64,000 bases of DNA from Phocaeicola dorei. GTDB lineage: Bacteria; Bacteroidota; Bacteroidia; Bacteroidales; Bacteroidaceae. Numbering within the stretch: position 1 is the first letter of the stretch; each line of letters begins with the position of its first letter. The stretch spans positions 3,875,501 through 3,939,500 of the forward strand of contig NZ_CP046176.1 in assembly GCF_013009555.1 (NCBI RefSeq), written 5' to 3'. Of the stretch, positions 28,833 through 35,614 are shown in pieces. The position numbers were made by a program, and so were the translations under genes. The notes below the pieces were generated by a model. That model had not been told where the DNA came from and did not search any database. It worked only from the letters and a program-made list of their open reading frames with translations.

Positions 28833-29080
28833 TTAGGATTCCAATGGCTCATTTTCTATCATATAAGCGAAGATATACTCACAAAAATCTTCAAAACTAT
28901 AATATTTACTCCACAGTCGATTTTCCCACACTTCCAGATTCAAACAAATTAATTACGGCTGTCGGCAAATATTCATAGGGAACGTCTATCACCTTTTTAT
29001 TTTTAAATAAAGGGGAAACATTTATTTCATCTTCTATCAATGCTTTATGGCTACCAAAAATCGTCCGGTAATTTTTAAGT
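28833..29080 (-). pseudogene. Decayed fragments of a second transglutaminase-like gene
   Basis: Minus-strand translation gives two matches to the intact transglutaminase-like protein. About 29079-28941 reads YRTIFGSHKALIEDE then INVSPLFKNKKVIDV, matching intact residues 294-333 (YRNTYGDQGGLIKDE, IPPFFKNRRIIDV). In another frame, 28940-28833 reads VWENRLWSKYYSFEDFCEYI then FAYMIENEPLES, matching residues 132-164 (SLDEFCEYILPHRLGNEPLE). Both end in stops, and the order is reversed relative to the intact gene, so this is a scrambled remnant or pieces of two paralogues. No function remains. Confidence 0.75.
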
Positions 29081-29302
29081 CACATCATTTTTTGCCGAAG
29101 TTTCCCCAATATTAAAGAGTCGTCCTCCCTTTACTCATTTATTTACTAAAATATTGTCCACTAGTAATAGGATCGATTTATAGAGTCAGAAGATATTTTA
29201 AATGAAGCTAAAGTAATCACTTGGATTAGTTATCCATACTATTCCAATAACACAAATTACAAAAAGGAATAAGATTAATTTATTAACACTCTTTGTAATC
29301 AT
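29075..29302 (-). pseudogene. Decayed second signal peptidase I gene, N-terminal part
   Basis: From an ATG at 29302 the minus strand reads MITKSVNKLILFLFVICV then FKISSDSIN, matching the lepB product's membrane segment and FKIPSDSME. After a stop and frame change it continues DNILVNK-stop-VKGGRLFNIGETSAKND, matching GDNILVNKWVMGGRLFDIWDASEKKN. So codons 1 to about 82 of a paralogue persist with a frameshift and internal stops; the rest, including the Lys-containing box, is deleted. It abuts the transglutaminase-like remnant and lies downstream of a peptide precursor gene. Confidence 0.82.
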
Positions 29303-29475
29303 AGTCCTTACAAAAGCTACCATATAAAATTTCGTTATAATCAGAAAAACAAAATATCATTCCTTCTTCAACAAAATCCAAAACTATAGCATCTATAAGT
29401 AAATATACTAGCTTCAAAATATATCCAAAGCAGTATAAAAACTTTTTAATATACTTTTTCAAGAAAAATAGTAAG

Positions 29476-29694
29476 TTACCATTTTTCCCGCTTTGAAGGC
29501 CACCATACACCATCTAAACAACCAGATCCATACTCTGGGCAATTACCGGAACTTTCGCCACTCGCCAATGCTTCAATATTCAAAAAAGAAACATCAAATG
29601 TCTGTTGACTATTTTCCACGCTATATATATTATAACCAATAAATATACTAAAAATAATAGCCACAAGACTCAAAAACATTTTTTTACTTTTCAT
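29476..29694 (-). CDS. NVEALA-type small secreted peptide precursor (copy 1)
   Basis: A 72-residue protein; I take the ATG at 29694 (MKSKKMFLSLVAII), three codons inside a longer reading. It has a lysine-rich start, one hydrophobic segment (about 6-25), then FLNIEALASGE, a variant of the NVEALA motif of a Bacteroidales small-peptide family. The C-terminal tail is SSGNCPEYGSGCLDGVWWP plus a basic end, with two Cys. The tail block GSGCL-x-GVW-x-P is shared with copy 2. It starts 27 bp after the propeller lipoprotein stop. Role unknown; the layout suggests a leader followed by a small core released after export. Confidence 0.82.
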   Translation of the reverse strand: MKSKKMFLSLVAIIFSIFIGYNIYSVENSQQTFDVSFLNIEALASGESSGNCPEYGSGCLDGVWWPSKREKW

Positions 29695-29720
29695 TATTAC
29701 CAAATTTTACATTAAATACA

Positions 29721-30719
29721 TCATATTATTCCGTCAATATCTAAATAGGCAAATTGAACAACATCGTTCAAAGACAAAATAATTCTATTATTGAATGAGT
29801 CATAGCAACAGTCTGATATTTTATATCCAGTCTCTAAGGTTTTAAGATAATTCCCTTCCAAATCAAAGACCAGAATCTTTGTCGGAAAAGAATCTCTGGC
29901 ATAATCTTCTCCACAATAAGAAACAAATATTTTGTCATTTCCTATCATCACCGTACCAAAGGATTGAAGTTTATTGCCATTTCCACCATCCCAGTCAGGA
30001 CCATATATATTATATAGCAATTCTCCATCTAAAGAACAAATGGTCATCAAATCATGTCGGGTATAACATTCTACATATATTCCCGCTTTCTCCGAAGCAG
30101 CAAAAGTTATTCGTTTCTTCTGAATATCCGGATGAGTGTATTTCATAGGAATCATTTCGCCTGTGTTCATATTCCATCTACCTAAAAACTGATTAAAAGT
30201 AGAAGTACTGGTTGGCTTTATTAATACAGCAATTGATAAAGTATCATTTATATACTGATATTCAGAAGGAAATAAAGTTTCGTTCATCGCAGTCTTTACT
30301 TGAGGCTTATACAAAGAATCCACCATTACACTATCCATATCATAACTAAATATCTTTTGTTTGGCATGATCTGAAACATATAATTGATGATGAGCCTCAT
30401 CTATGGCTAAGCATCCCATCACTGTTATTTCTTCAGGCCCCTCCCCGAAATTTCCAATGCTGGTAAGATAACTAAAATCATTTTTATTGAATATATGTAT
30501 CTGTTTATCAACAGACTTATGATCAGCTATTAACAAACACTTATTCGACATATACAAACGCGAAACAGAACCTATTAAAACATTTCCAGTCTCGAACTCT
30601 ATTACCTTATCTTTTACATTAATAATATCATTACGCTTATCTTGATATTTTTCCGTTACGGAAGTAGAAGTGCAACCTCCCAATAAAGCGATTAATGTCA
30701 CACACAATATATTTCTCAT
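29721..30719 (-). CDS. BF3164/TolB-like six-bladed beta-propeller lipoprotein (copy 1)
   Basis: A 332-residue lipoprotein (signal ends LLGGC). The mature part is repeated beta-sheet modules of the kind IHIFNKNDFSYLTSIGNFG, LYVSDHAKQKIFSYDMDS, ILVFDLEGNYLKTLETGYK, as in the Bacteroidales TolB-like six-bladed propeller family (BF3164-type). The GEGPEEI turn is a hallmark I recall for this family. These lipoproteins are commonly neighbours of NVEALA peptide genes; their biochemical role is unknown, and ligand or peptide binding at the cell surface is a reasonable guess. It lies between NVEALA copies 2 and 1 on the same strand. Confidence 0.78.
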   Translation of the reverse strand: MRNILCVTLIALLGGCTSTSVTEKYQDKRNDIINVKDKVIEFETGNVLIGSVSRLYMSNKCLLIADHKSVDKQIHIFNKNDFSYLTSIGNFGEGPEEITVMGCLAIDEAHHQLYVSDHAKQKIFSYDMDSVMVDSLYKPQVKTAMNETLFPSEYQYINDTLSIAVLIKPTSTSTFNQFLGRWNMNTGEMIPMKYTHPDIQKKRITFAASEKAGIYVECYTRHDLMTICSLDGELLYNIYGPDWDGGNGNKLQSFGTVMIGNDKIFVSYCGEDYARDSFPTKILVFDLEGNYLKTLETGYKISDCCYDSFNNRIILSLNDVVQFAYLDIDGII

Positions 30720-30755
30720 AATTCAACAATAAGTCTATATAATAATTCATTAATA

Positions 30756-30847
30756 AAATCGTCTTAAACTAAAATCCGAATATAATGAATAATAACATCC
30801 ATAATATAAAGACAGAAAAACCTATTGAAATCAGTTTAAGACGATTT
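30756..30847. repeat. 15-bp inverted repeat with 62-bp spacer between peptide and propeller genes
   Basis: AAATCGTCTTAAACT (30756-30770) is the exact reverse complement of AGTTTAAGACGATTT (30833-30847). The 92-bp unit fills most of the gap between the copy-2 peptide gene stop (30879) and the propeller gene start (30719). It could be an RNA stem-loop controlling read-through or processing, or a miniature inverted-repeat element; no target-site duplication is clear. Confidence 0.6.
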
Positions 30848-30878
30848 CATACTAAATATTGAACATGCTCTCAATCAA

Positions 30879-31103
30879 TCATTGTGCTTCTTTCCATCCA
30901 GGATACCAAACTCCACACAAACACCCACTTCCATTATCCCAACAGCCATTATCACAATTGGAAATTTCATTTCTAGCCAACGCTTCTACATTAGCCAGTA
31001 CCAAATCAGACATTATATCCGATTGCTGAGCATTATACACATTCATTCCTGCTATCAAAGCAAACGCAACAACCAAAGTTGCCTTCAAAATATTCTTCTT
31101 CAT
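30879..31103 (-). CDS. NVEALA-type small secreted peptide precursor (copy 2)
   Basis: A 74-residue protein starting MKKNILKATLVVAFALIAGM, a signal-peptide-like hydrophobic N-terminus. It contains the exact NVEALA motif (LVLANVEALARNE) at about residues 37-49, then a Cys-rich tail NCDNGCWDNGSGCLCGVWYP with four Cys. The tail resembles copy 1 (GSGCL-x-GVW) but has extra cysteines. It is 160 bp upstream of the propeller lipoprotein gene and probably co-transcribed. A minus-strand TATTTTTG box lies upstream within 31104-31344. Function unknown. Confidence 0.85.
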   Translation of the reverse strand: MKKNILKATLVVAFALIAGMNVYNAQQSDIMSDLVLANVEALARNEISNCDNGCWDNGSGCLCGVWYPGWKEAQ

Positions 31104-31344
31104 CTTATTTCTAGTAAAAAAAATTATTATTATTCATATTTTCATCTTATTCTCGGAAAGAACTCCACCGCAGAAAAAACAAAAATACCGCTTGCTTATT
31201 CTGATTATTTACACTACTTTTACATCGGACTTAACCTCCTTTTCTTTTAGGAGAGAGCCACAGGGTGGAAAGAATCGACTTTCGGCAAAGAAAATGAATT
31301 TCTTTCCATCCGCTTTTTACTCCCATTGATTCATACTTCATCCT

Positions 31345-32211
31345 TTATTCAGCATTCCCCGTTACCTTCAAACGAAGTGGAGAATTATCTGCATTGCAAT
31401 AAATGGTAACCGTCTTACTGAAATGCTCAGCCTTTTCGGCTTCATAAATCACGGTCAGTTCCGCTTTTTCTCCCGGACGAACACCCTCCTTATTATAGTT
31501 TACCTTGGTACATCCACAGGAAGTGATGACATCATATATCACCAGTACATGCTGTCCCGTATTGGTCAGTGTGAACTTGCGTTCCTGCTTCTCCGACTGA
31601 GGAAATGAACCGAAGTCTATGCTTGTTACGTCCAGACTGACTTTCGTTATCGGTGTTTCCGCTTTTACAACTTCACCACCTGTCAATACTTTCAAATAAA
31701 GTTCCTTCACCTTTGGATTGTGAACAGGATTGCCTATAGCCGCCACCTTGTTGTCTTTATCCAATAGAAATGTCTGGAAAGTCATTTCATCCGGAAAGTG
31801 ATTCAATCGGTTAAAATCGTCCTTTTCATCGAAACAAACAGGATAGATAAATGCATCACGACGGGTGATATAACGTAGTTCTTTCATATCTTTCGGGTGG
31901 AAATAGAAGACAAAGGGAACCGGACGGTTCAACGTTGAATCAACTTCCTGCATAAACAGCTTCCAGCGAGGCAATTGTAACTTACAACTGGTACAGCCTA
32001 CAGAATCGATATAAGTCACTACCTTATAATCCGCATCCGCTAAAGAAAAGTCCACTGTATCCTTCCCTTGAATAGTAAAGATGGAATGGGTAGGAAAGAG
32101 AATTTCTTTCCCTTCCCATTCCTCAACCAAACGAGCGATTTTATCTTTTTCTGATTCCTTGCAGGAGGGAAAAAGAGCAAAAACACATAGTAATAGACAA
32201 AGGTATCTCAT
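31345..32211 (-). CDS. Thioredoxin-like/DUF1573 fusion lipoprotein
   Basis: A 288-residue lipoprotein (signal ends LFPSC). Residues about 50-185 look thioredoxin-like: YKVVTYIDSVGCTSCKLQL has a CxxC pair (CTSC), followed by FVFYFHPKD and FQTFLLDKDNKVAAIGNP. Residues about 190-285 are a DUF1573 immunoglobulin-like domain with SIDFGSFPQSEKQERKFTLT and the conserved SCGCTKV. It starts 3 bp after the copy-3 peptide gene, so the two are coupled. A disulfide or redox role toward the Cys-containing peptides is plausible but unproven. The 242 bp downstream contain a partial hairpin (31264-31274 with 31300-31311) and no gene. Confidence 0.82.
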   Translation of the reverse strand: MRYLCLLLCVFALFPSCKESEKDKIARLVEEWEGKEILFPTHSIFTIQGKDTVDFSLADADYKVVTYIDSVGCTSCKLQLPRWKLFMQEVDSTLNRPVPFVFYFHPKDMKELRYITRRDAFIYPVCFDEKDDFNRLNHFPDEMTFQTFLLDKDNKVAAIGNPVHNPKVKELYLKVLTGGEVVKAETPITKVSLDVTSIDFGSFPQSEKQERKFTLTNTGQHVLVIYDVITSCGCTKVNYNKEGVRPGEKAELTVIYEAEKAEHFSKTVTIYCNADNSPLRLKVTGNAE

Positions 32212-32214
32212 TGA

Positions 32215-32436
32215 TTAATCCAAGCCAAAAGGTCTAATTACGCACTCTACTTTTTCTCCGGTACTGCAAGTCACATTCCCACTACCCAGACATGTATCAT
32301 ACCCGGATTCTCCTGCAGCCAATGCTTCCACATTATCTAAAAGAAACTCACTCTCTACCGGCTTTCCGGATTGCTTTTCCCAAGCCATTACCGCCATTAG
32401 CATAACAACGGTAAATAACACAAATACTTTTTTCAT
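32215..32436 (-). CDS. NVEALA-type small secreted peptide precursor (copy 3)
   Basis: A 73-residue protein starting MKKVFVLFTVVMLMAVMAW, a hydrophobic signal-like segment, then LLDNVEALAAGESGYDTC. The tail has three Cys (TCLGSGNVTCSTGEKVECVI) and is unlike copies 1 and 2. It is the first gene of the minus-strand locus, 3 bp before the DUF1573 fusion gene. Four CTTAA motifs with 11-bp spacing lie 60-97 bp upstream of its start, facing the divergent winged-helix regulator. It is therefore the likeliest directly regulated target. Function unknown. Confidence 0.85.
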   Translation of the reverse strand: MKKVFVLFTVVMLMAVMAWEKQSGKPVESEFLLDNVEALAAGESGYDTCLGSGNVTCSTGEKVECVIRPFGLD

Positions 32437-32495
32437 TGGTTTATCATTTTTTGTGTGAAGGTAGAGAACATCTATCGGGCACGCAAATTTTTTCC

Positions 32496-32533
32496 CTTAA
32501 ATTGATCTTAAGGTGACCTTAAAGTTTTCTTAA
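32496..32533. promoter_or_regulatory. Four CTTAA motifs at exact 11-bp spacing: putative winged-helix regulator operator
   Basis: CTTAA occurs at 32496-32500, 32507-32511, 32518-32522 and 32529-32533, each 11 bp from the next, so all lie on one DNA face. Direct repeats at 10-11 bp are the usual target layout for OmpR/PhoB-fold winged-helix proteins, and such a regulator is encoded 157 bp away, divergently. The array lies upstream of the copy-3 peptide gene start, the position expected for an activator. A poor -7-like box (minus strand TACCTTCA, 32456-32463) lies between array and gene. Confidence 0.7.
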
Positions 32534-32657
32534 GATTCAAAAAATCCCCATTTCATCGGAAGGATTATTTTAATGCCCTGATCTCCAAATCATAAGGTTC
32601 ATCCAATTAAATCATATTCTTTTTTTAACTTATAAGTTCCTTTTTTATAAATATGCG

Positions 32658-32665
32658 TATCTTTG
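32658..32665 (+). promoter_or_regulatory. -7 promoter box for the winged-helix regulator
   Basis: TATCTTTG matches TAnnTTTG exactly and ends 24 bp before the regulator start codon. Confidence 0.5.
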
Positions 32666-32689
32666 CAATCTCTAACATGAACAAGAAAC

Positions 32690-33688
32690 ATGAAAATACC
32701 GACAAACTTATTCAAGTTTAGCTTTATTGCATTGGGATGGATTGTATTCATCCTGCTATGTTATGTTGCTTTTAAAGATGAAAAAACAAATGTTCTGATA
32801 ACAATGAAGGACAGCCTACGTGAAGCAATCAATATTGATTATCAAGAACGCTTAAACAAGATTCTTATTCATTATCGCCCTTTAGGCAGAAAGGTAAAAG
32901 GTGTCCAAATAGAATACGGTGATAGTCTAGAAATCATTTATTTTGAAGACAGCACCCATGAGTCACTGGCTACCCAACTGGCCAACCAGTATGTGATGAC
33001 AAGGATTATCCCCGTCAATCCAGACAATTTCAATAAGATCTTCCAAGAAGAATGGGAAAAGAATGGAGTTTCCGCCGCTAAGACGGGAATCATTTACCGC
33101 TACAACAAGAAAAAGGTATTCAGTGACAATGATTCAATCTCTTTCCAGAAAGCTCTTGTCACCCCTGTACAAGCAATAGACGCTAAAAGAACCGCCGGCG
33201 TACAGGCATGGGCTATGATTCATTGGACAGAAATAGTAAAACATACCACTCCAAAAGTGTTATGGAGTATCATTGCTTATTTCATTGTCTTGATATGGGT
33301 GTCTCTGTCATTTCTGAAAAAACCACAGAAAAAAGAAACTCCCGCCAATCCGGACTGCATACCATGTGAAGAAATTCCTGACAATCCGGACTACATACAA
33401 TTGGGGAAAATGACTTTAAAGTTGGAAAGCAAGAAACTATATATTGGCAACCGGCTTTGCCACATAGCACCGGCAGATTTCAATCTGCTGGAACTGTTTA
33501 TCAAAACGCCCAAGCATCTTTTGACTAAAGAAGATATTAAAAATGCTTTCTGGCCGAAAGATAACAATCCCGAAAATAAAATATATAGTCATATCTCCAC
33601 CCTTAAATCCTCACTCAAGGACTTTCCCGAATATCAGATAGTGACAGAAAAAGGAGGATACCGACTGGTTATCTCCTCAAACGAATGA
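32690..33688 (+). CDS. Membrane-spanning ToxR-like regulator with OmpR-type winged-helix domain
   Basis: A 332-residue one-component regulator. Residues 11-28 (SFIALGWIVFILLCYVAF) and 190-209 (VLWSIIAYFIVLIWVSLSF) are membrane helices. Residues 30-188 should be periplasmic with no recognised domain, and 210-332 cytoplasmic. The C-terminal 238-329 is a winged helix: MTLKLESKKLYI, ADFNLLELFIKTPKHLLTKEDI, NKIYSHISTLKSSLKD, KGGYRLVI. There is no receiver or kinase domain, so a signal is probably sensed outside and passed directly to DNA. Its proline/Asp-rich linker has a near-repeat (NPDCIP, NPDYIQ). It is divergent from the peptide locus, with an 11-bp-phased repeat array between, and is its likely regulator. 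Confidence 0.82.
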   Translation: MKIPTNLFKFSFIALGWIVFILLCYVAFKDEKTNVLITMKDSLREAINIDYQERLNKILIHYRPLGRKVKGVQIEYGDSLEIIYFEDSTHESLATQLANQYVMTRIIPVNPDNFNKIFQEEWEKNGVSAAKTGIIYRYNKKKVFSDNDSISFQKALVTPVQAIDAKRTAGVQAWAMIHWTEIVKHTTPKVLWSIIAYFIVLIWVSLSFLKKPQKKETPANPDCIPCEEIPDNPDYIQLGKMTLKLESKKLYIGNRLCHIAPADFNLLELFIKTPKHLLTKEDIKNAFWPKDNNPENKIYSHISTLKSSLKDFPEYQIVTEKGGYRLVISSNE

Positions 33689-33772
33689 ATAGCTCCTATT
33701 TCCAATAATAAGCATACATAAGGTATACAATCTTACTTAAAATCACCAACCCACCGCAGCAGGAACAAAGCA

Positions 33773-33905
33773 TTTCTCACAGCGGAACGAGTTGTTTCAT
33801 TAAGGTGGAATAATTTATTTCATCAAGGTAAAACTAAATATTCCACCATATAAAACTATTTGTTCCACCATATAAAATTAATTGTACCAAACAGTGGAAC
33901 ACACT
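33773..33905. repeat. Six degenerate ~22-bp phased repeats
   Basis: Related units begin at 33773, 33795, 33818, 33840, 33862 and 33884 (periods 22, 23, 22, 22, 22). The two clearest share TTCCACCATATAAAA (33841-33855 and 33863-33877). Units at 33795 and 33818 share TTTCAT-x-AAGGT. A 22-bp period is two helical turns, as in iterons or multi-site operators. The stretch lies in the 763-bp gene-free gap 33689-34451 downstream of the regulator. Confidence 0.6.
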
Positions 33906-33992
33906 GTAATACACGGGAAACAAAGAGATTCTCGTTACTATATTCTGATTCATTCATTATAGGCCACAGGACAATGCAGTGCAGGACAATAA

Positions 33993-34095
33993 CACTGTGA
34001 CAGACTTTTATCTGTCACACTCTCCGTCACGCTATCTGTCACATCTTAACAACCTGTTTTTCAGCAAAATAATTAGTACTGTGACAGTGTGACAG
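33993..34095. repeat. Cluster of CTGTCAC/GTGACAG motifs including a 12-bp tandem triplet
   Basis: Three tandem 12-bp units begin at 34011, 34023 and 34035 (T-C-T/C-G-TCAC cores). They are flanked by inverted copies GTGACAG near 33995-34002, 34080-34087 and 34089-34095. The inverted copies could fold with the tandem ones. No gene overlaps. Confidence 0.55.
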
Positions 34096-34309
34096 ATAAT
34101 TCTCACTTTTAAACTCTATGAAAGCAAACTTGAAAATCATCCATATTCCTTCACCCTGAAGGATTTTTTTTGGCTGAAGCTTTCCGGGTACAAATCCGTC
34201 ATTATAATCAGCTAAGAACTAACATCTTACATAAGGATGAAGGATTTGAAAGAAAAAACGCATGAATTCTAAATTGGTATAAGCAGACAGTCCAGCTCAT
34301 AAAACACTA

Positions 34310-34374
34310 GAACCTTTTTAAAAAAGGCCCTGTTCTTTTCAAAAAAGATCCGGTTCTTTTCGGAAAACGAACTT
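34310..34374. repeat. Three ~21-bp tandem units with GTTCTTTTC cores
   Basis: GTTCTTTTC occurs at 34332-34340 and 34353-34361 (21 bp apart), and a related unit GAACCTTTTTAAAAAAGG begins at 34310. This is the third helically phased repeat family in the gene-free gap 33689-34451. Purpose unknown. Confidence 0.5.
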
Positions 34375-34451
34375 ATGTTTTTCCAACCATACACTACAAT
34401 AAATTATCCGCCATTATAGGATAACACGGTGATTTCTTTTCAAAACTTCCT

Positions 34452-35531
34452 CTATTCCAATTCAAGGGGAAATTTCACTATCTGCTCGTCAGCATTGACA
34501 TCCAAACCGAATAACATACCGGCAGCCTCATCTACATAAATACCGGCAATAGGACGATCCAATACATAGGTTTTCACCACATCGCCCTCGTGGGTGGATA
34601 TACGTAATATTTTACCACCCTGCTGATAGGCATCGGCCAACTTCATAATATCCTTAAATTTACGACCGTCATAAATGGTATAAATGTATTGGTCAGTCAC
34701 CTGCACATCATAATAACAGATTCTCCCCGCCGGAAGTCCGTAGCCTTCAGAACTCACTTTAAATTGGGGCTCTCCATCCTCACCCAATTTTCCTATATGC
34801 TTTTGTGACTGCATATCATAAATATCAAGCCTATCCCCAAACTGAGTGACAGAAACCAATATCTTTTTATCCGGACTGAATGCTATAAAACTATTCCAGC
34901 CTTGCGCAACGGCAGGTGCACTCTCTTTCAATAATTTCTGATCGGATACGGGGATATGTTCTGATTTACGGAGTAATTCACCGGAATGGATATCAGCCCA
35001 ACCAAAACGGTTCTCACCGGAATAATCGGGGATAACAACAGTAGAGGCATCCTTCAAATCAAAATCAAGGGAACGGAACAAGCGCTTATCCAACAAAATA
35101 TCCTTTTCCTGTTTGGGAGTTTTCCCCCCGGCTATACCGCTATATTGATACATCCTGCCCTTGCCGTCATCAAGCACCCACACCGTGTCCTGCCCTGCAA
35201 AACGGATATTCGCCGCATAAATGGACTCACCCGGACCTTCCCCACGCTTTCCAAAAGAAGACTGATATTGAAAATCGGGATAAGTAAATACATGATAATA
35301 GTAATCGGCATTGTGCAAATCCAATATCACCGCCTTGTCACCCTGTACACGCATACGATAGGCATACCGGAACAGAGCCGTATCAATGGGAACAATCTCC
35401 CCTTTCAGAACTTCTCCCTTCCGCACCGCTTCTTCTATGATTGACTCACTGGATACCTGCTGTTGGTGGCGTTGCCCGGTACACGCCACCAACAAAGGGA
35501 ATAAAACGCATAATAGTTGTTTGTTTTTCAT
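34452..35531 (-). CDS. BF3164/TolB-like six-bladed beta-propeller lipoprotein (copy 2)
   Basis: A lipoprotein of 359 residues. The ATG at 35531 gives MKNKQLLCVLFPLLVAC with a good lipobox; an upstream ATG at 35597 would spoil the signal peptide and overlap the operator-like repeats. The mature part has propeller blades such as DYYYHVFTYPDFQYQSSFGK and VWVLDDGKGRMYQYS, the GEGPGESIY turn typical of this family, and GKILRISTHEGDVVKTYVL near the end. It is a paralogue of the 29721-30719 protein but stands alone, with no NVEALA gene visible next to it. Two CTTA(A/G) motifs 11 bp apart lie 68-83 bp upstream, suggesting shared control with the peptide locus. Confidence 0.8.
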   Translation of the reverse strand: MKNKQLLCVLFPLLVACTGQRHQQQVSSESIIEEAVRKGEVLKGEIVPIDTALFRYAYRMRVQGDKAVILDLHNADYYYHVFTYPDFQYQSSFGKRGEGPGESIYAANIRFAGQDTVWVLDDGKGRMYQYSGIAGGKTPKQEKDILLDKRLFRSLDFDLKDASTVVIPDYSGENRFGWADIHSGELLRKSEHIPVSDQKLLKESAPAVAQGWNSFIAFSPDKKILVSVTQFGDRLDIYDMQSQKHIGKLGEDGEPQFKVSSEGYGLPAGRICYYDVQVTDQYIYTIYDGRKFKDIMKLADAYQQGGKILRISTHEGDVVKTYVLDRPIAGIYVDEAAGMLFGLDVNADEQIVKFPLELE

Positions 35532-35598
35532 TTGATTTCTATATTTACTTATCTGGCACAAAGTAAACAAACTATTCATAAAAACAAGAAGAAACAAC

Positions 35599-35614
35599 CT
35601 TAGATTTACCTTAA
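35599..35614. promoter_or_regulatory. Two-copy CTTA(A/G) motif, 11-bp spacing, upstream of propeller lipoprotein copy 2
   Basis: CTTAG (35599-35603) and CTTAA (35610-35614) are exactly 11 bp apart, 68-83 bp upstream of the start codon, similar to the placement of the four-copy array at 32496-32533. A third, weaker similarity (ATTTTAGATT) begins at 35621. A minus-strand box TTACTTTG lies at 35559-35566, 33 bp from the first motif. Confidence 0.5.

Noticed and set aside
29283..29513. A 76-codon minus-strand reading frame ending near the copy-1 peptide gene
   Set aside because: It overlaps the 3' end of the peptide gene and runs into the start of the dead signal peptidase copy in another frame. 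It has no signal, motif or start context of its own.
31264..31311. Hairpin as terminator of the DUF1573 gene
   Set aside because: The stem is imperfect, and the only T-run follows on the plus strand, opposite to the gene. It may instead be incidental, so the locus could be transcribed through it.
33773..33905. CRISPR-like spacing of 22-bp units
   Set aside because: The units are back to back and degenerate, with no unique spacers and no cas genes nearby.
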